This document shows positions 11,243-22,242 of a DNA stretch of 64,000 nt, one piece after another. The notes under the pieces are model-generated. The model was given only the letters and a program-made list of their open reading frames with translations. It did no database searches and had not been told where the DNA came from. The stretch is from Zygnema cylindricum (taxonomy: Eukaryota > Streptophyta > Zygnematophyceae > Zygnematales > Zygnemataceae): contig JBBHKE010001194.1 in assembly GCA_037447655.1 (NCBI GenBank), positions 1 to 64,000 on the forward strand, written 5' to 3'. Made by a program: the position numbers and the translations under genes. How positions within the stretch are numbered: position 1 is the stretch's first letter; each line of letters begins with the position of its first letter.

Positions 11243-11443
11243 TACACCGTCAATCGCTATTAGTGTCAAGGATTAAATAGCGTCAAAAAAAAATTAGCGT
11301 TATTGATTCTAATTTAGTACCTGAGACGTGGCAGACTATGGTCCACCTACTTAAATAGAGTTATTAATTGTATTTCAGGTTTTTTTTTTTGAAAAAAGGG
11401 CACCGAATTGGCGTTATATACTCTAATAGCGATTGGCGGTGTA
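11243..11443. mobile_element. MITE, best-preserved copy, just upstream of the fusion gene
   Basis: About 201 bp with near-perfect terminal inverted repeats: left TACACCGTCAATCGCTATTA, right end its reverse complement ending CGGTGTA. The ends begin and finish with TA, consistent with a Tc1/mariner-type TA target duplication. No reading frame. It is almost colinear with the copy at 57193-57393. It lies 157 bases upstream of the possible start codon at 11086, so it may form part of the promoter. Confidence 0.8.
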
Positions 11444-12811
11444 GTATGCTATGTGCAGACCGTACATCATACACGTCCAATCAGTAGCTAGAGCAGGCTC
11501 TGCAAGGACTGTTTTGGACGGAGCTACGCCGCTATCTTAACGTTAGCGGCAAATTTTCGTTTGAAGAAGAAACCCTAGAATTTACCGTACTCTGTGATGT
11601 CACGTGATGGGTGTTAACAAATTAGCGACGTCCAGCACAAAAGTAGCATAAAACACACATTTCAAAAACGTCTGTCACCGAAAGTTGGCAGGGCCCCACC
11701 ATTAAGACCAATCGTGTGCACAGCGGAGATCCCAGATTGCACGACGCGTGGCTATACAAGACAATTTAGGACTGCTTTAAGTGTAATTTTTACGATTCTC
11801 TTCTGACAGATTCTACGGTCTACGGCATTCCAAATATGGGCTACTTCCATGTAGAGTCGAATCGGTGACATCATTACCGAGAAAGCGGCGTATACAGCGA
11901 TATCATATCGTTACGCCAGTCTACGTTATTTCTACGAAAATCCTTGATTATTTCAAATTTTCAATTCCGAGCTCACCTTACGTTTTTGCAGAGAGCCTAT
12001 GTACGGTATCGAGATCCTATTATTTAAGAGGGAGTTTTCCGTGAATCTTCTTTACTTCATTTTGTCGTTTCATAAAGCAAAAGTACGGCGTTCGTTCCTT
12101 TCTGATTTCCAAAAGTCAAAATGTCATGGCTACGAAAGCACTTAGTGGCTAGGAAAGAGCGCGGGCAGAGTAATCAAAATTTCGTAACTGGAATTTAAAA
12201 AAAAAGAAAAAAACTACAAGACCCTAAAATGTTAAGACCCTTCAGAAGACGTTTCTAATTTAAACTCGCGACAACAATTATTTTTCCTTCGCGGATAAAA
12301 ACAAAGCAGGTCTCGAATCCGTCGACATCAAAAAAAAAAAAAAAGACATAAAAACTAAAATGACAGGAAAAGGACGATTCTGTTCGATAAAAAAACAAAC
12401 AGTTTGTACTTGAAAAAAGTTAAAAGCGGCGGCAACCAAGACTGGTTTCGCGGCTAGGATGAATTTTGCTCCCTTATTGGACCACACTGATGAATCTTGC
12501 GTTTTTCGGGCTCTGTGAACCTCCCAGGTCGGTTTCGCGCATTGTGACAGATCCACGTCGGCCCCCCATCATCATTTCGTTTTAAGAAGCGCCGCGCGAC
12601 CGTAAAAGTATATATATACGTTTAGGGTTTTTTTTTATTGTGTTTTTTTCATAGATTAAAAGTACAGTAGCGTTTTTTTGTAGGCCTTTAGTAGGCCGCC
12701 TTTAGCGTAAGTTGTGTTATGGGCTTTCCATGTGATCTTCTTAGATCGCTACTCTGATCAGCGAAATGCGGGTTCACACGGTTCACCACACCGCGTAAAC
12801 TTGTAACATAC
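11444..12811. other. Intergenic region without recognised gene
   Basis: I find no convincing coding frame. The segment around 12664-12785 (CATGTGATCTTCTTAGATCG and neighbours) recurs in diverged form at 21400-21680, so at least part is repetitive. AT-rich homopolymer runs are common. Confidence 0.6.
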
Positions 12812-13187
12812 CTTCCCCGCTACGCGACAGCATTAACTATGTACCTCCAGATTTACACTACGTCGTCTTTTCCTCCGCTACGCGACAACATTTACTCCCC
12901 TTAACTATGTACCTCCGAATCTACACTATGTCGTCTTTTCCTCCACTACGCGACAACATTTACTTCCCATTAACTATGTACCTCCGAATCTACACTATGT
13001 CGTCTTTTCCTCCACTACGCGACAACATTTACTTCCCATTAACTATGTACCTCCGAATCTACACTATGTCGTCTTTTCCTCCACTACGCGACAACATTTA
13101 CTTCCCATTAACTATGTACCTCCGAATCTACACTATGTCGTCTTTTCCTCCACTACGCGACAGCATCTACTCCCCATAACTATGTAC
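12812..13187 (+). repeat. 69-bp minisatellite, about five units
   Basis: Units contain ACTATGTACCTCCGAATCTA, then TTTTCCTCC and CTACGCGACAACATTTAC. Central units are almost identical; the first and last are diverged. As 69 is a multiple of three, one plus-strand frame stays open for 90 codons as a repeated 23-residue peptide. I regard that as a consequence of the period rather than a gene. Confidence 0.93.
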
Positions 13188-13434
13188 CTTCGAATCTGGC
13201 CTGCGGCCGCTGCCAATCGCACTCACATTAAAAAAAACCACAGGTGTGATCCCCCTAAATCATTACTAGCTCCCTCTCCCCCCTCCCCATGAATCGCTTG
13301 ACTCCCCATCCCCCCATATAGAGAGTTCCAACAATCATACGCACAAAACGTGCGCTCACACACACACATACACAATCACTCGAAAAAAAATATATAAAAA
13401 AACTAAATAAATAAATAAAATACAAGCAAACATT

Positions 13435-13612
13435 TCTTTATCCTCTCCTCCCCCCCCCCTCCCTCCCTCCCCCCCTCCCCTATACCACTTTCACACCCAA
13501 AAGCGATGCTTGAACCTTCCCCTTCCCCCTCTTCCCCCCCCCTCCCTCCTCCCCCCACACCCCTCCCCCCTCCCCCCTCCCCCCTCTCCCCCATCTTCTT
13601 TTCCGGCATCAA
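13435..13612 (+). repeat. C/T-rich low-complexity tract
   Basis: Long runs of CCCCTCCC on the plus strand. Proline-rich and glycine-rich frames here are artefacts of base composition. Confidence 0.85.
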
Positions 13613-13777
13613 AATTTATGTTATATTCTGGCCCACTACCAATTTCCCCATCCACCCCACATGGATCCTTTTCCTCTCCCACGTTTTCTCTTCCTCTCAC
13701 CCTCCCAATTCCCATGGCTTCTTGTTAAGATTCCTAGAATCGGGGGAGAGAATGGACGATCCCAATAAAGGGATTGA

Positions 13778-13849
13778 TGATCCGGCCAGGATTTGAACCT
13801 GTGACCTTTCACTTTAGCTGCGAACGCACTACCACTGTGCCACCATCTC
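13778..13849 (-). ncRNA. tRNA-like sequence, probably pseudogene or SINE head
   Basis: On the minus strand the spacing is exactly that of a tRNA: perfect 4-bp D stem (GCAC/GTGC) with loop AGTGGTA, 5-bp anticodon stem (TTCGC/GTGAA, one G-U), 7-nt loop AGCTAAA, 5-nt variable loop, T arm with GGTTCAAATCC (B box), and a 7-bp acceptor. The acceptor stem has two mismatches and the T stem one. Position 33 is G, not the universal U, so this is unlikely to be a working tRNA. The triplet in the anticodon place is CTA. A tRNA-derived SINE head is the likeliest reading; no clear SINE body or tail was seen. Confidence 0.6.
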
Positions 13850-14035
13850 GAATGTTACGCTGGTGGGTCCATTTTTATATAGGTTTTTAGTGTGTTATTT
13901 ACCACAATTCCGAATATCGAGCGCACGTTTCACGTACGTCAACACTTCTTTGACTTATTGACCATGTCCTAAAGCCATTATTATTCCCTTCTCCCACCCC
14001 CACCTCCACCCAAACCTCGTAAACCTTCTAGGCGT

Positions 14036-17000
14036 TTGGAATGTCTTGGGTGTCACAACCTTTTTGCCGCTAGGGCATGTATTTTGCTTCACACACGGAG
14101 TTGTCGACATTGTATAACTCTGGGTGGTCTTTTTTTTATCACCTCTCCTCAGTCGTCGTCTATCACACTCCCCTCCAGCCCCACAGAAGAGGATTGGAAT
14201 TTCGTACGTGATTTAAATGTTTTGGGGGCTTAGGATTTGGGAGCCCCCCGCCCGCGATTGTAGACCCGTATTCCTAAAGTTGTTAGGACAATAGTACAAG
14301 ATGCCCTCCACCTCCCCTTGTCCCACATTTCTTTAAACCCGGCGGACATTGATCCTTGACACCTTTTTCTCATGTTCTCTCACTGGGTGCTAGTCCTTCC
14401 AAGTCGTGGAGGGGGCAGTGGGGCTAGAGAAACTATGGCGCGTTGTCGCCGATTCCTTCGTGGTGACTGGAAAGCCCTCTACGTCAAGCATGAGGATCGG
14501 GCATCGAGCACCTCTTTCATACCACGTCGGCAACCTAGGCCATTAGATGTCCAGGCCTAATATCGTCGAGCATTTCACTTAGGCCGTGTTGGCGAGATTT
14601 CTCGAGTGGTTCAGGCCCCTCAGCCATTCACCTCGGACCCCAGATCTTCTTTCACTATTGAGGTCCTTCGAGCTCTCCACCCCTCTACACCTTCCCTTTT
14701 ACCCCCTTCCATCCACGCTTTTGAGCCTTTTGAGAATTTAACTTTAGATCGAGAGGTTTTGATTAAGGCTCTTAGCGCTTCTCCTCACCTTTCAACGGGG
14801 GGGCCCTCGGGCACAGTGTATGAGTTGTTACGCGATGTTTTGCCTCTTGAATCGGGTGCCCAGGGTTCGATGTGTTTTTCGAGTATGTTATCTTCTTGCT
14901 AGTGGGGATGTTCCCCCTCAAATTTGTGACCTTCTCACGATGTCCCCCATAGTGGCAGTCCCCAAACCTAATAGTGGGATCCACCCTATCATCTTGGGAG
15001 AGGTTTTATATAGGTTGGTGGCTCGTGCGATATGTCTACATCTCCAACCAGCTTTCCATGATTATTTCTCTCCTCATTAGTTTGGAGTGGCCACGAGAGG
15101 GGGTCGTGAGGTCGTAGTCCACGCGATTCGAGCTTTGTTGGCTGTACATCCGGATTGGTTGGTTCTTTAAGTCGACGTTTCTAATGCCTTTAATACGGTG
15201 GATCGGAACGTGATTCTTTTATAGCTTATGGCGGCTCCATCTCCGTTTGTCTAATCATTCCCCTTTGTGAGGGCTTTATATTCGTTGACAAGTAGCCTTT
15301 CTTTCTCGGCCAATGGTGATCTCATTCCTCTCTCTTTTGCTACAGGCACTTACCAAACGACCCTCTCGGTGAACTTTTGCTTGCCCTTGCCCACTACCAA
15401 GCCCTTCGTGCCTCCTCTGTCGCCTTCCATTCTTACCTTTTCCCTTCGGTCGCAGATGATACGCACATTATTGGGCCAAGAGAAAAAGTCGTGTTGGCAT
15501 ATGAGTTTTTCAATAAACGTTTAGTCGAACTTTACCTTTTAGTCCAGTCGTCGAAGTGTGTTATTTGGTCTCCTCAAGATATCACACTTTTGTTTACTCA
15601 CCCTCTTGGTTTTCAAACCCCTTCTCCCTCCAATGAAATTCGTGTGCTTAGTTGCCCCCTTCGTTCGGATAATTTTGTGGCCCAATTCCTTCATAATGCT
15701 TTATATACAGATCTTGCCCAATTGGACGACATTCCTCACCTTCCCAATCCCCAAGTTACTTTTGTTATGTTAACCATGTGTTTTCCCCACTGCCCTTCTT
15801 AGCTTACTTGTACGTCCCCTTCCACCTTGACATTTGTCTCCTCTCTCTCGGCATTTGACGATCGCCTCATAGACGTCCTCCACACTCTGTTGGATCATGG
15901 GGCATTTGATCGCGAGTTTGGGCCATCATCCAGCATTCAGGCATCCCTCCATATCTCTACTAGGGGTGTTGGGTCTATTATCTACTACTCGTGTTGCTCT
16001 CGCTGCCTATTAGGGAAGTTGTTGTCTTGTTGCCTCTACTTTTGTTTCTCGTTTCTTAATTGGGGACACCCTCGTTTTTGCTACTAATATCCACCAGGTT
16101 TTAGACAGTGTGTTCGCCTTCCAGCGATCTCTATTAGACCCGTCACGTTCTCTTCTTCCCAATGCCCTAGTGGATGTGCCAATTTTCTCCACACATGTTA
16201 CAAAAGCTGTTGAGCGTGTCTAGGAATCGTTTTCCGATCGGGTTGTCGCCGCCATTGAATCTGTGCTTCTCCAAGCGCTTCCTTGCGATTCTTCGTGTGC
16301 CCGTTTTCTCTTTTGTGGTGGACGTGGTTCTGGATCTTGGGTTTTCGCCACACCTATTTTTTACACTCTGCGATTTTCACCTGCTCAATTCACCACCCCC
16401 CTCCGATTTCGCCTTGCCCTCCCCCGTCCTCTTTTATTTAGCTCTTTTGTTTGAGCATGTTGTCGTATGTTGGGGCACGATATTGTCAATTTGCTTCGTT
16501 GCTCCCATAGGGGAGATTTGATTTCGTGACGTTGTTGCGACTATCGCTTCAGAAGGGGGTTATTCTGTACGTCGAGAGGTTTCTCGTATTATTCCCTCCC
16601 GTCAGATCAATGTTGTTTTGCTTGATGGTAACAGTCGCATCTTCGGTGATATTGTTTTAGCGAACCCTATTTCGGCTAGAGTTGTTGGTTAGGCGGCTCG
16701 ACATGTTGGGGTGGCAGCTCGTGATGCTGCTAAGGCGAACGAGGTTGATTATGCCCACCGGGACCCTATGGATGACTTTATTCCGATGGCCTTTAAGATC
16801 TTTGGTTGTTTGGGTGTTCCATTGGATGAGTTTCTCCGTACTTGTGCTCGATGTGCTTACGAGCGTCGAGGACCTAGGAGCCGTCCTCCTTGGGTCCTCA
16901 CTTATTTTTATCGTCAGCGGTTATATGTGGCTTTACCGCGAGTGTATGCTTCTATTCTCTTTCGATGAGGTACTGCGGTCATGGATCGTCAACGTGTTCC

Positions 17001-17068
17001 GGAACTCCCTCAACGTGCTCCTCGGGCCGGGGGACTTACGGGGTTACTTTTCGCATATATTAAATTGA
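14036..17068 (+). pseudogene. Decayed non-LTR retrotransposon with RT and restriction-like endonuclease
   Basis: A decayed single-ORF element. The N-terminal part has a C2H2-like zinc finger (CLGCHNLF, 14040) and a conserved block with GGGSGARETMARCRRF (14410). The reverse transcriptase spans about 14880-15600: AVPKPNSGIHPI, FGVATRGG, VDVSNAFNTVDR and the catalytic VADDTHIIG near 15447. The C-terminal part has a Cys/His cluster (CCRMLGHDIVNLLRC, 16460) and a PD-(D/E)XK-like core, IFGDIVLANP (16645), as in R2/NeSL-type elements with a restriction-like endonuclease. The frame is broken by several indels and about a dozen stop codons, most of them TAA or TAG and several at positions where glutamine is expected. 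A TGA interrupts it at 16967 although homology to the copy at 57.7-58.3 kb continues. Neither end was defined. Confidence 0.8.
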
Positions 17069-18240
17069 GTTGGGGTAGGGGTTGTAGTTTTGGTTTTGTG
17101 AGTTGCTGTGCTTTTTCATTTTGAAATTAAGGTGCTTTTATTTTCCTTGTTGATTGTTTTGTCTCCCATTGCTCATTTTTGTTTTTCAGTTTTGGCCATG
17201 CCACCCCTTTTGTACCTCGGACTCATATGGGTTATCATCATGCTTTTTAATTAATCCTGCCATTTTTTTTTGTAAGCAACGTGTTGAGACACCACGTGTA
17301 CATCTTCGATCAAAAATTTAAACTACATGGACAAAGTGAAATTCTAGCGCATACTGTTCCAAAAATATTGGAGTATAGACGAATCATTTCTTTTTTAGAT
17401 ATTACGAACGAGCTCAATGGTTTCCGGACTCCGGATATCGGTGGCGCCGACAAAGGAAAATCTCACTGTCAGTCTCAAAACTTTCTTTACGGCGGCGTTC
17501 AGCAATACTAAGGACTCATATGATAATGTCAATTCGTCTTTAGGTTGTGACGATATACTCACTATTAGTTTAGGGAGTGTGCCCATTTGTTCAAGTAAGG
17601 GTATTAGTACGTCGTTTTTACAGAAAATGGGACTTGCAACGAGAAAATATTACGTCTTTACGAAAATGAAATACAAGTACATCTTGAAACTTGGAAGATG
17701 AAATTTGGTATTATCATGCGACTCAATTTTATCTCCTGCATGATCAAATCGCGATCTGATTTTTAGGCATTTACCTGACGAATGGCTTGGATTACGCATC
17801 AGCCATTTATTTTTGCATTGCGAGACTGCGTAAAAGTCGTTTGTCGCCTGCAACAATGCATTGCTTTGTTTGTTTTACTGTTTTTCTTTAGTAGGCCTAA
17901 ATTAATATCGGTGAAGCCTTCTCGAAAAAAAGAAGTTCATTTCAACCATTTGTGAGCGGCGATTGCTTGTGTTAACCACGTGTGGGCGTCTAAAAATGTC
18001 CGGAGCTCGTTAGCGTCTACCAATGTCCGCAGTTTGTTGCCGTCTACAGGTGTCGCAAGATATTAGTGATGTCTACATTTGTCACATATTTGAAGCAATG
18101 AAGGCGCAAGTAACGTTTGACGTAGGAACACTTTGAAAAGTACACCATAAAATCAGCGCTAAAATCCAAAGTAACAGTTCAAAGTTTCGGTTACATGGGC
18201 ACACACCCTTGGTACTATTGACTATTGGTACGGTAATCAC
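17069..18240. other. Region without recognised gene; short degenerate repeats
   Basis: The first ~200 bases may be the 3' untranslated tail of the preceding retroelement. At about 17985-18085 there are three to four imperfect ~35-bp units containing GTCTACNAATGTCCG. I see no gene. Confidence 0.5.
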
Positions 18241-18443
18241 TACACCGTGAATCGTTATTAGCCTTATGTACTCTATATCGACACCCCAAAATTTTGACAT
18301 TGATACCTTAAATAGAATAAATTACACTTTTTAAGGACGTGGACTATAATCCGCCACGTCTCCTCGCACTAAATTAGAATGAATGACGCTATTTTTTTGT
18401 TTACACTAATAATTTCTATACTCTAATAACGATTCAAGGTGTA
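18241..18443. mobile_element. MITE copy
   Basis: About 203 bp, left end TACACCGTGAATCGTTATTA, right end containing CTAATAACGATTCAAGGTGTA. The interior includes TGGACTATAATCCGCCACGT, shared with the copies at 11243 and 57193. Confidence 0.75.
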
Positions 18444-18656
18444 CTGTACAGTGTAGTACTGTAACCCTAAATCGTCGTATCGGTCAGTGCGACAGTTGCC
18501 AGCAGCCAATCGCGTCGCAAGTAACTCTTCGCCCGTAAAAATATCTAGAGCTTGCCAGCACATGTTTAGTGCCCAGGTTTTTTTTCTTACAATTACACGG
18601 CCAGGTGTCACGCTTCTTATGAATGAATGTCAGGATTGTGATTTGTTATCGGCTTA

Positions 18657-19365
18657 GGGTGAACCTCCATCAGCCGAAAAGTGGGGTTCTTTACTGGAAA
18701 AAGTACATTTTCGTATAGATCCAGCTCATTTTTGTATAGGACCGTACGGCTTTTTTTCTTTTTTTTTAAACATGATTGTTGAAGATTCGTCAAGATTCTC
18801 CAAACCTTTGGGAGACAACATTGACCGTCCGATTATGTGTTTTCGAAGCAAGCGGTCACGTCGTCCAGTGATTATTTATTCTCCTATGGTAGGAGACTAA
18901 CCAATCACCGGACGTGTAAAATGTTTACGCGTGGAAAGGTCACGTACGAGCCCCGCTCCTTCGGACAGTGCGGGAATCAAATCCAACGGAAACAACCAAA
19001 AAAAACTTTGTTGGAGAATGTGTCGTGACGCCTCCTCCACGATCCGCTGACATCCGGAATTTATGGCGCCACGACGAAGCACGAACGACAAAGCAACTAC
19101 AAAAGTACAGCATACGAACGTCCAAATTGTACATTCACGTAATTCAATTTTACGGCTGGATGTACCGATGCAAGTTCAGATATTGTGCCTTTGGAATCTT
19201 TGACATGCTCGTCGTCAGAACATGAACCTACGTGCATCCAATCGAAAGAAAGCACGTACGCGATAGATTCCATTGGTGACACGACCTGATGGAGAAGTGA
19301 ACGAAGTATTACTGCCAGTAAACGTTTTCGTACAATTACTGTCGGCGCCTGCTGGAGAAGCGGCC
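18657..19365 (-). mobile_element. Element X3: complete copy of a ~710-bp terminal-inverted-repeat element
   Basis: The left end GGGTGAACCTCCATCAGC and following CGAAAAGTGGGGTT match the reverse complement of the right end of X1 (42245-42283). Inside, GATTCTCCAAACCTTTGGGA and CAACATTGACCG match X1 at about 22800-22850 in reverse. Near the right end GTAAACGTTTTCGTACAATT matches the reverse complement of X1 near 22266. The empty length of about 709 bp agrees with X1 once its retrotransposons are removed (about 713 bp). No long reading frame, so it is non-autonomous. Divergence from X1 is considerable. Confidence 0.6.
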
Positions 19366-20612
19366 TAATGAGGTTGTACTTTCTAAGGACTCCGTTGCCG
19401 AACTGGATAAACGATCGGGGCGCCTGCACTCTGGTCGGTGCATTTACGTACAGAAAAGCATAAACGACAAAAAAGTGTTACATACAAGTCTCCAAACTGC
19501 TCAGTTGAAACCGCGAAAAAGAAAATCGTACGAAATTGTATACTTTTTGGACGCCTCTTGGGTTTTGGAGTGTCCACCTCATAAAATCTTAAATTCGTAC
19601 AAACGGCCGCTGGCACAAACGCGGGTAGAAGTACAGCTTTTTTACAATGGCTGGCCACGTGGCATCGCGCTATTAACATTTTTTCCTTTATTCCTTTTCT
19701 CCTTTTTTCTTTTTTTCCTTTTTTTTTCGTAGCGTGGAGGGTCTCTTGGCAGGCGAACCGAACCGACTTTTTAGGTGTTAAAAAAATATTTTATATATGT
19801 GAAAATATCAATTAGTATACTACAACGACCACTAGGAAAGCAAGCAGTACTGAAATTTGTAGGAACCAATGAACGAGAAGTACGTACTCAACAATCAAAT
19901 ATGGACTCGTACGAAAAAGCCTTTAGCAGTTAGCACCAAAAACCGTAGTCGGTTCGGTTCGTCTACCGACGGTCCGTCCATTAGAAAATATTATACCTGT
20001 ATTATGCCACGTGTGAAGCCGTACCAGAAATCCGTACTACCACAGGTTGGCGGCCCTAGCGGTTTCTCCACGCGCTGTGTTACCGACCGTCAGTAATATT
20101 TGACGGCTGTTGGATGGGACTCCTAAATGTGTATATTTTCGTGCGAAATTTTGTCTCTTGCGTCTAGCGTAGCAGTTTTTAGGCTGTCCTCGAAGCTTTC
20201 ACAGAATATACGGCAGGAATGTCTGGAACAAAAGGTACGATGCGCCGCGCGGCGCGAGGCGTCGTAAAGCGAAATTGGAGTGAAAGGAGTGAAAGGCGAC
20301 GTGGACCCCTTCACACGCGACCTTCACACCTAAAAAGTAAAAACGCAAGATTCAGTATAGTATGGGTATCGAACAAGCCCCCATACAAGTGTGGGACCTT
20401 CGGCACCTCGCGGCACCTCGCGCCGACATTTCGGCACCTCTTGGGATTGGGTACGAGAAATAGGGTTTTGGGTTTAGGCTTGTTTTTTTAATAAATAAAA
20501 AAAAAAACTGAAAAAAAAACCCTAAACGAGCGGTCGCGCGGATAATACGGCACGACGTGGACGTCTTCGGCACCCGGGGGGGCTAAAAAGTTGCAAGAAG
20601 TCCTGTACTCTA
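19366..20612. other. Region without recognised gene
   Basis: No coding frame that I can support. A small repeat, CGGCACCTCGCGGCACCTCG, lies near 20400. Homopolymer A and T runs are frequent. Confidence 0.5.
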
Positions 20613-20616
20613 AACG

Positions 20617-20829
20617 GTGTACCGCTATTAGGGTTAATGTTTTTTCGCCACTTAAAACATATTTTCTCCGTACACACTTGTCCGATTTTCAGTTTAATAC
20701 CGCCAATCGGAAGTTGAGAATCTTACCTTTCAATCGAAACCGTCAGATCAAGAATGCGACATGTGTGTACGGATAAAAGATGTTTTTAGTGGCAAAAAAA
20801 CAATAACCATAATAGCGATACACGGTGTA
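20617..20829. mobile_element. MITE copy, second subfamily
   Basis: The ends (GTACCGCTATTAGGG on the left, AATAGCGATACACGGTGTA on the right) fit the MITE family. The inside has a palindrome built on TCCGTACACA and TGTGTACGGA, shared with the copy at 54482-54701, so these two form a subfamily. Confidence 0.65.
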
Positions 20830-22242
20830 CTGTCCCAAAATAGGAGGCCATATGGACCTTTCGCTAACCGACAGTTTTCGCGCAATCAATCAACTTAAAA
20901 AATTCAAATTTTCAATCATAGAGGGAATCTCGTAGGATTCCATAAAGATACTCCTGCGAAGCATAAAATCTTATCAGATCTTTAATTATTTGGAAGTGTC
21001 GTCATGAATGATAACAATCCTCAGTTTTGCACATGGCCGTACCCAACCGTTCTTAGCTAGATTTCGCTCTAGGACTTTCAGAGAGATTCGTCACCGACAA
21101 AATCAGATACGCTGTTTCATGGAAGATTCATTACACATCGTACTAATGCGACAAGCAGAGTTAAAAACAGTGCGATGCGGTATGATGAAAGCCTTCATTT
21201 TGATGGTTATACGTTTGTCGTTTCCTCTAACCAACACTGTTCGGAAGGAAAAAAACAAGACAAGTCCAGTGAGCCTCAGATCCGGAAAACAAGGGTTTTA
21301 AAGTGCGACCGCACTAAATCGGATGACTGTACGTTCGATTAGTGCGCATCCAGTTGGTAAAGTGCGATAATCAAATAAAACATAGTTCAAAAGTAGGCGT
21401 TTTTATGGTAGGCCTTTTGGTAGGCGCACAAAACTTGGCACAAAACTCGCGTAGAGTAAGCATACTGTATGTGTGTGCGTCGTGCAAATCTGACGTATCA
21501 TCATAGTACTGCGCACGCCGCCGGACGAATTTTTTTAGCGAACTGACACGGCGTAGGATGACATTCCGCGGGAAAAAAAATTAGCAAAAACGAAAAAAAC
21601 GCGGACGTAAGTCCTATCGTAATTTGTGTTTTGGGCTCTTCATGTGATTTTCTTAGATCACTACTTTGATCAGTGACCGTCCGATCGTCCGAATCTGACG
21701 ATTTAAATAAAAAATACCTCAAAACTCACTGAAAAATAAAAATTTGTCCGAATGTTTTTCAAAATTTAGACATGACGTTTAATTCTCTATCGATCAATGT
21801 GCAACTCAACCCTGTTACAATTTTTTTCATTTTGCGACCAATACAATATGGGTCTTAAGGCCATATTGTATGTTTTGCGTACAATAGGCATATTGTATGG
21901 GCCTACTTTCACCTACATTTGAACTATGAAATAAAACGACATGGGGTAAAAATCGGCACTAAACCGCACGTGCCATGGAATCAATGTTATTATTAGTTGG
22001 GCGCAAAACCATAGTACAAAGTACAAAGTGTACGAAATGAGTAAAAACTTTATCGATTAGTTCGTACTTTGCAAACGATATTAATGATTCAAGAAGCTAA
22101 TTTAATGTAGAAAGTCAAAAGAAATTTTTTAGGTAGGTAGAAAGGTTTTGACGTTAAGGTACAGCTCAAAAGTATGCATTATTACCATCAGGGCGTATGA
22201 GGCTAGAGTTGTAAATCGAGGGGAAACCATTGTTCTCTAAGG
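20830..22242. other. Region without recognised gene; dispersed repeat copy
   Basis: No coding frame supported. Segment 21400-21680 is a diverged copy of 12664-12785 (shared core CATGTGATTTTCTTAGATCA and TTTGATCAGTGA). Confidence 0.5.

Noticed and set aside
12907-13179. 90-codon repeat protein
   Set aside because: Generated by a 69-bp minisatellite; no start context or neighbouring exons support translation.
13506-13796. Proline/serine-rich frames
   Set aside because: Base-composition artefacts of a C/T tract; the real content near its end is a tRNA-like sequence on the other strand.
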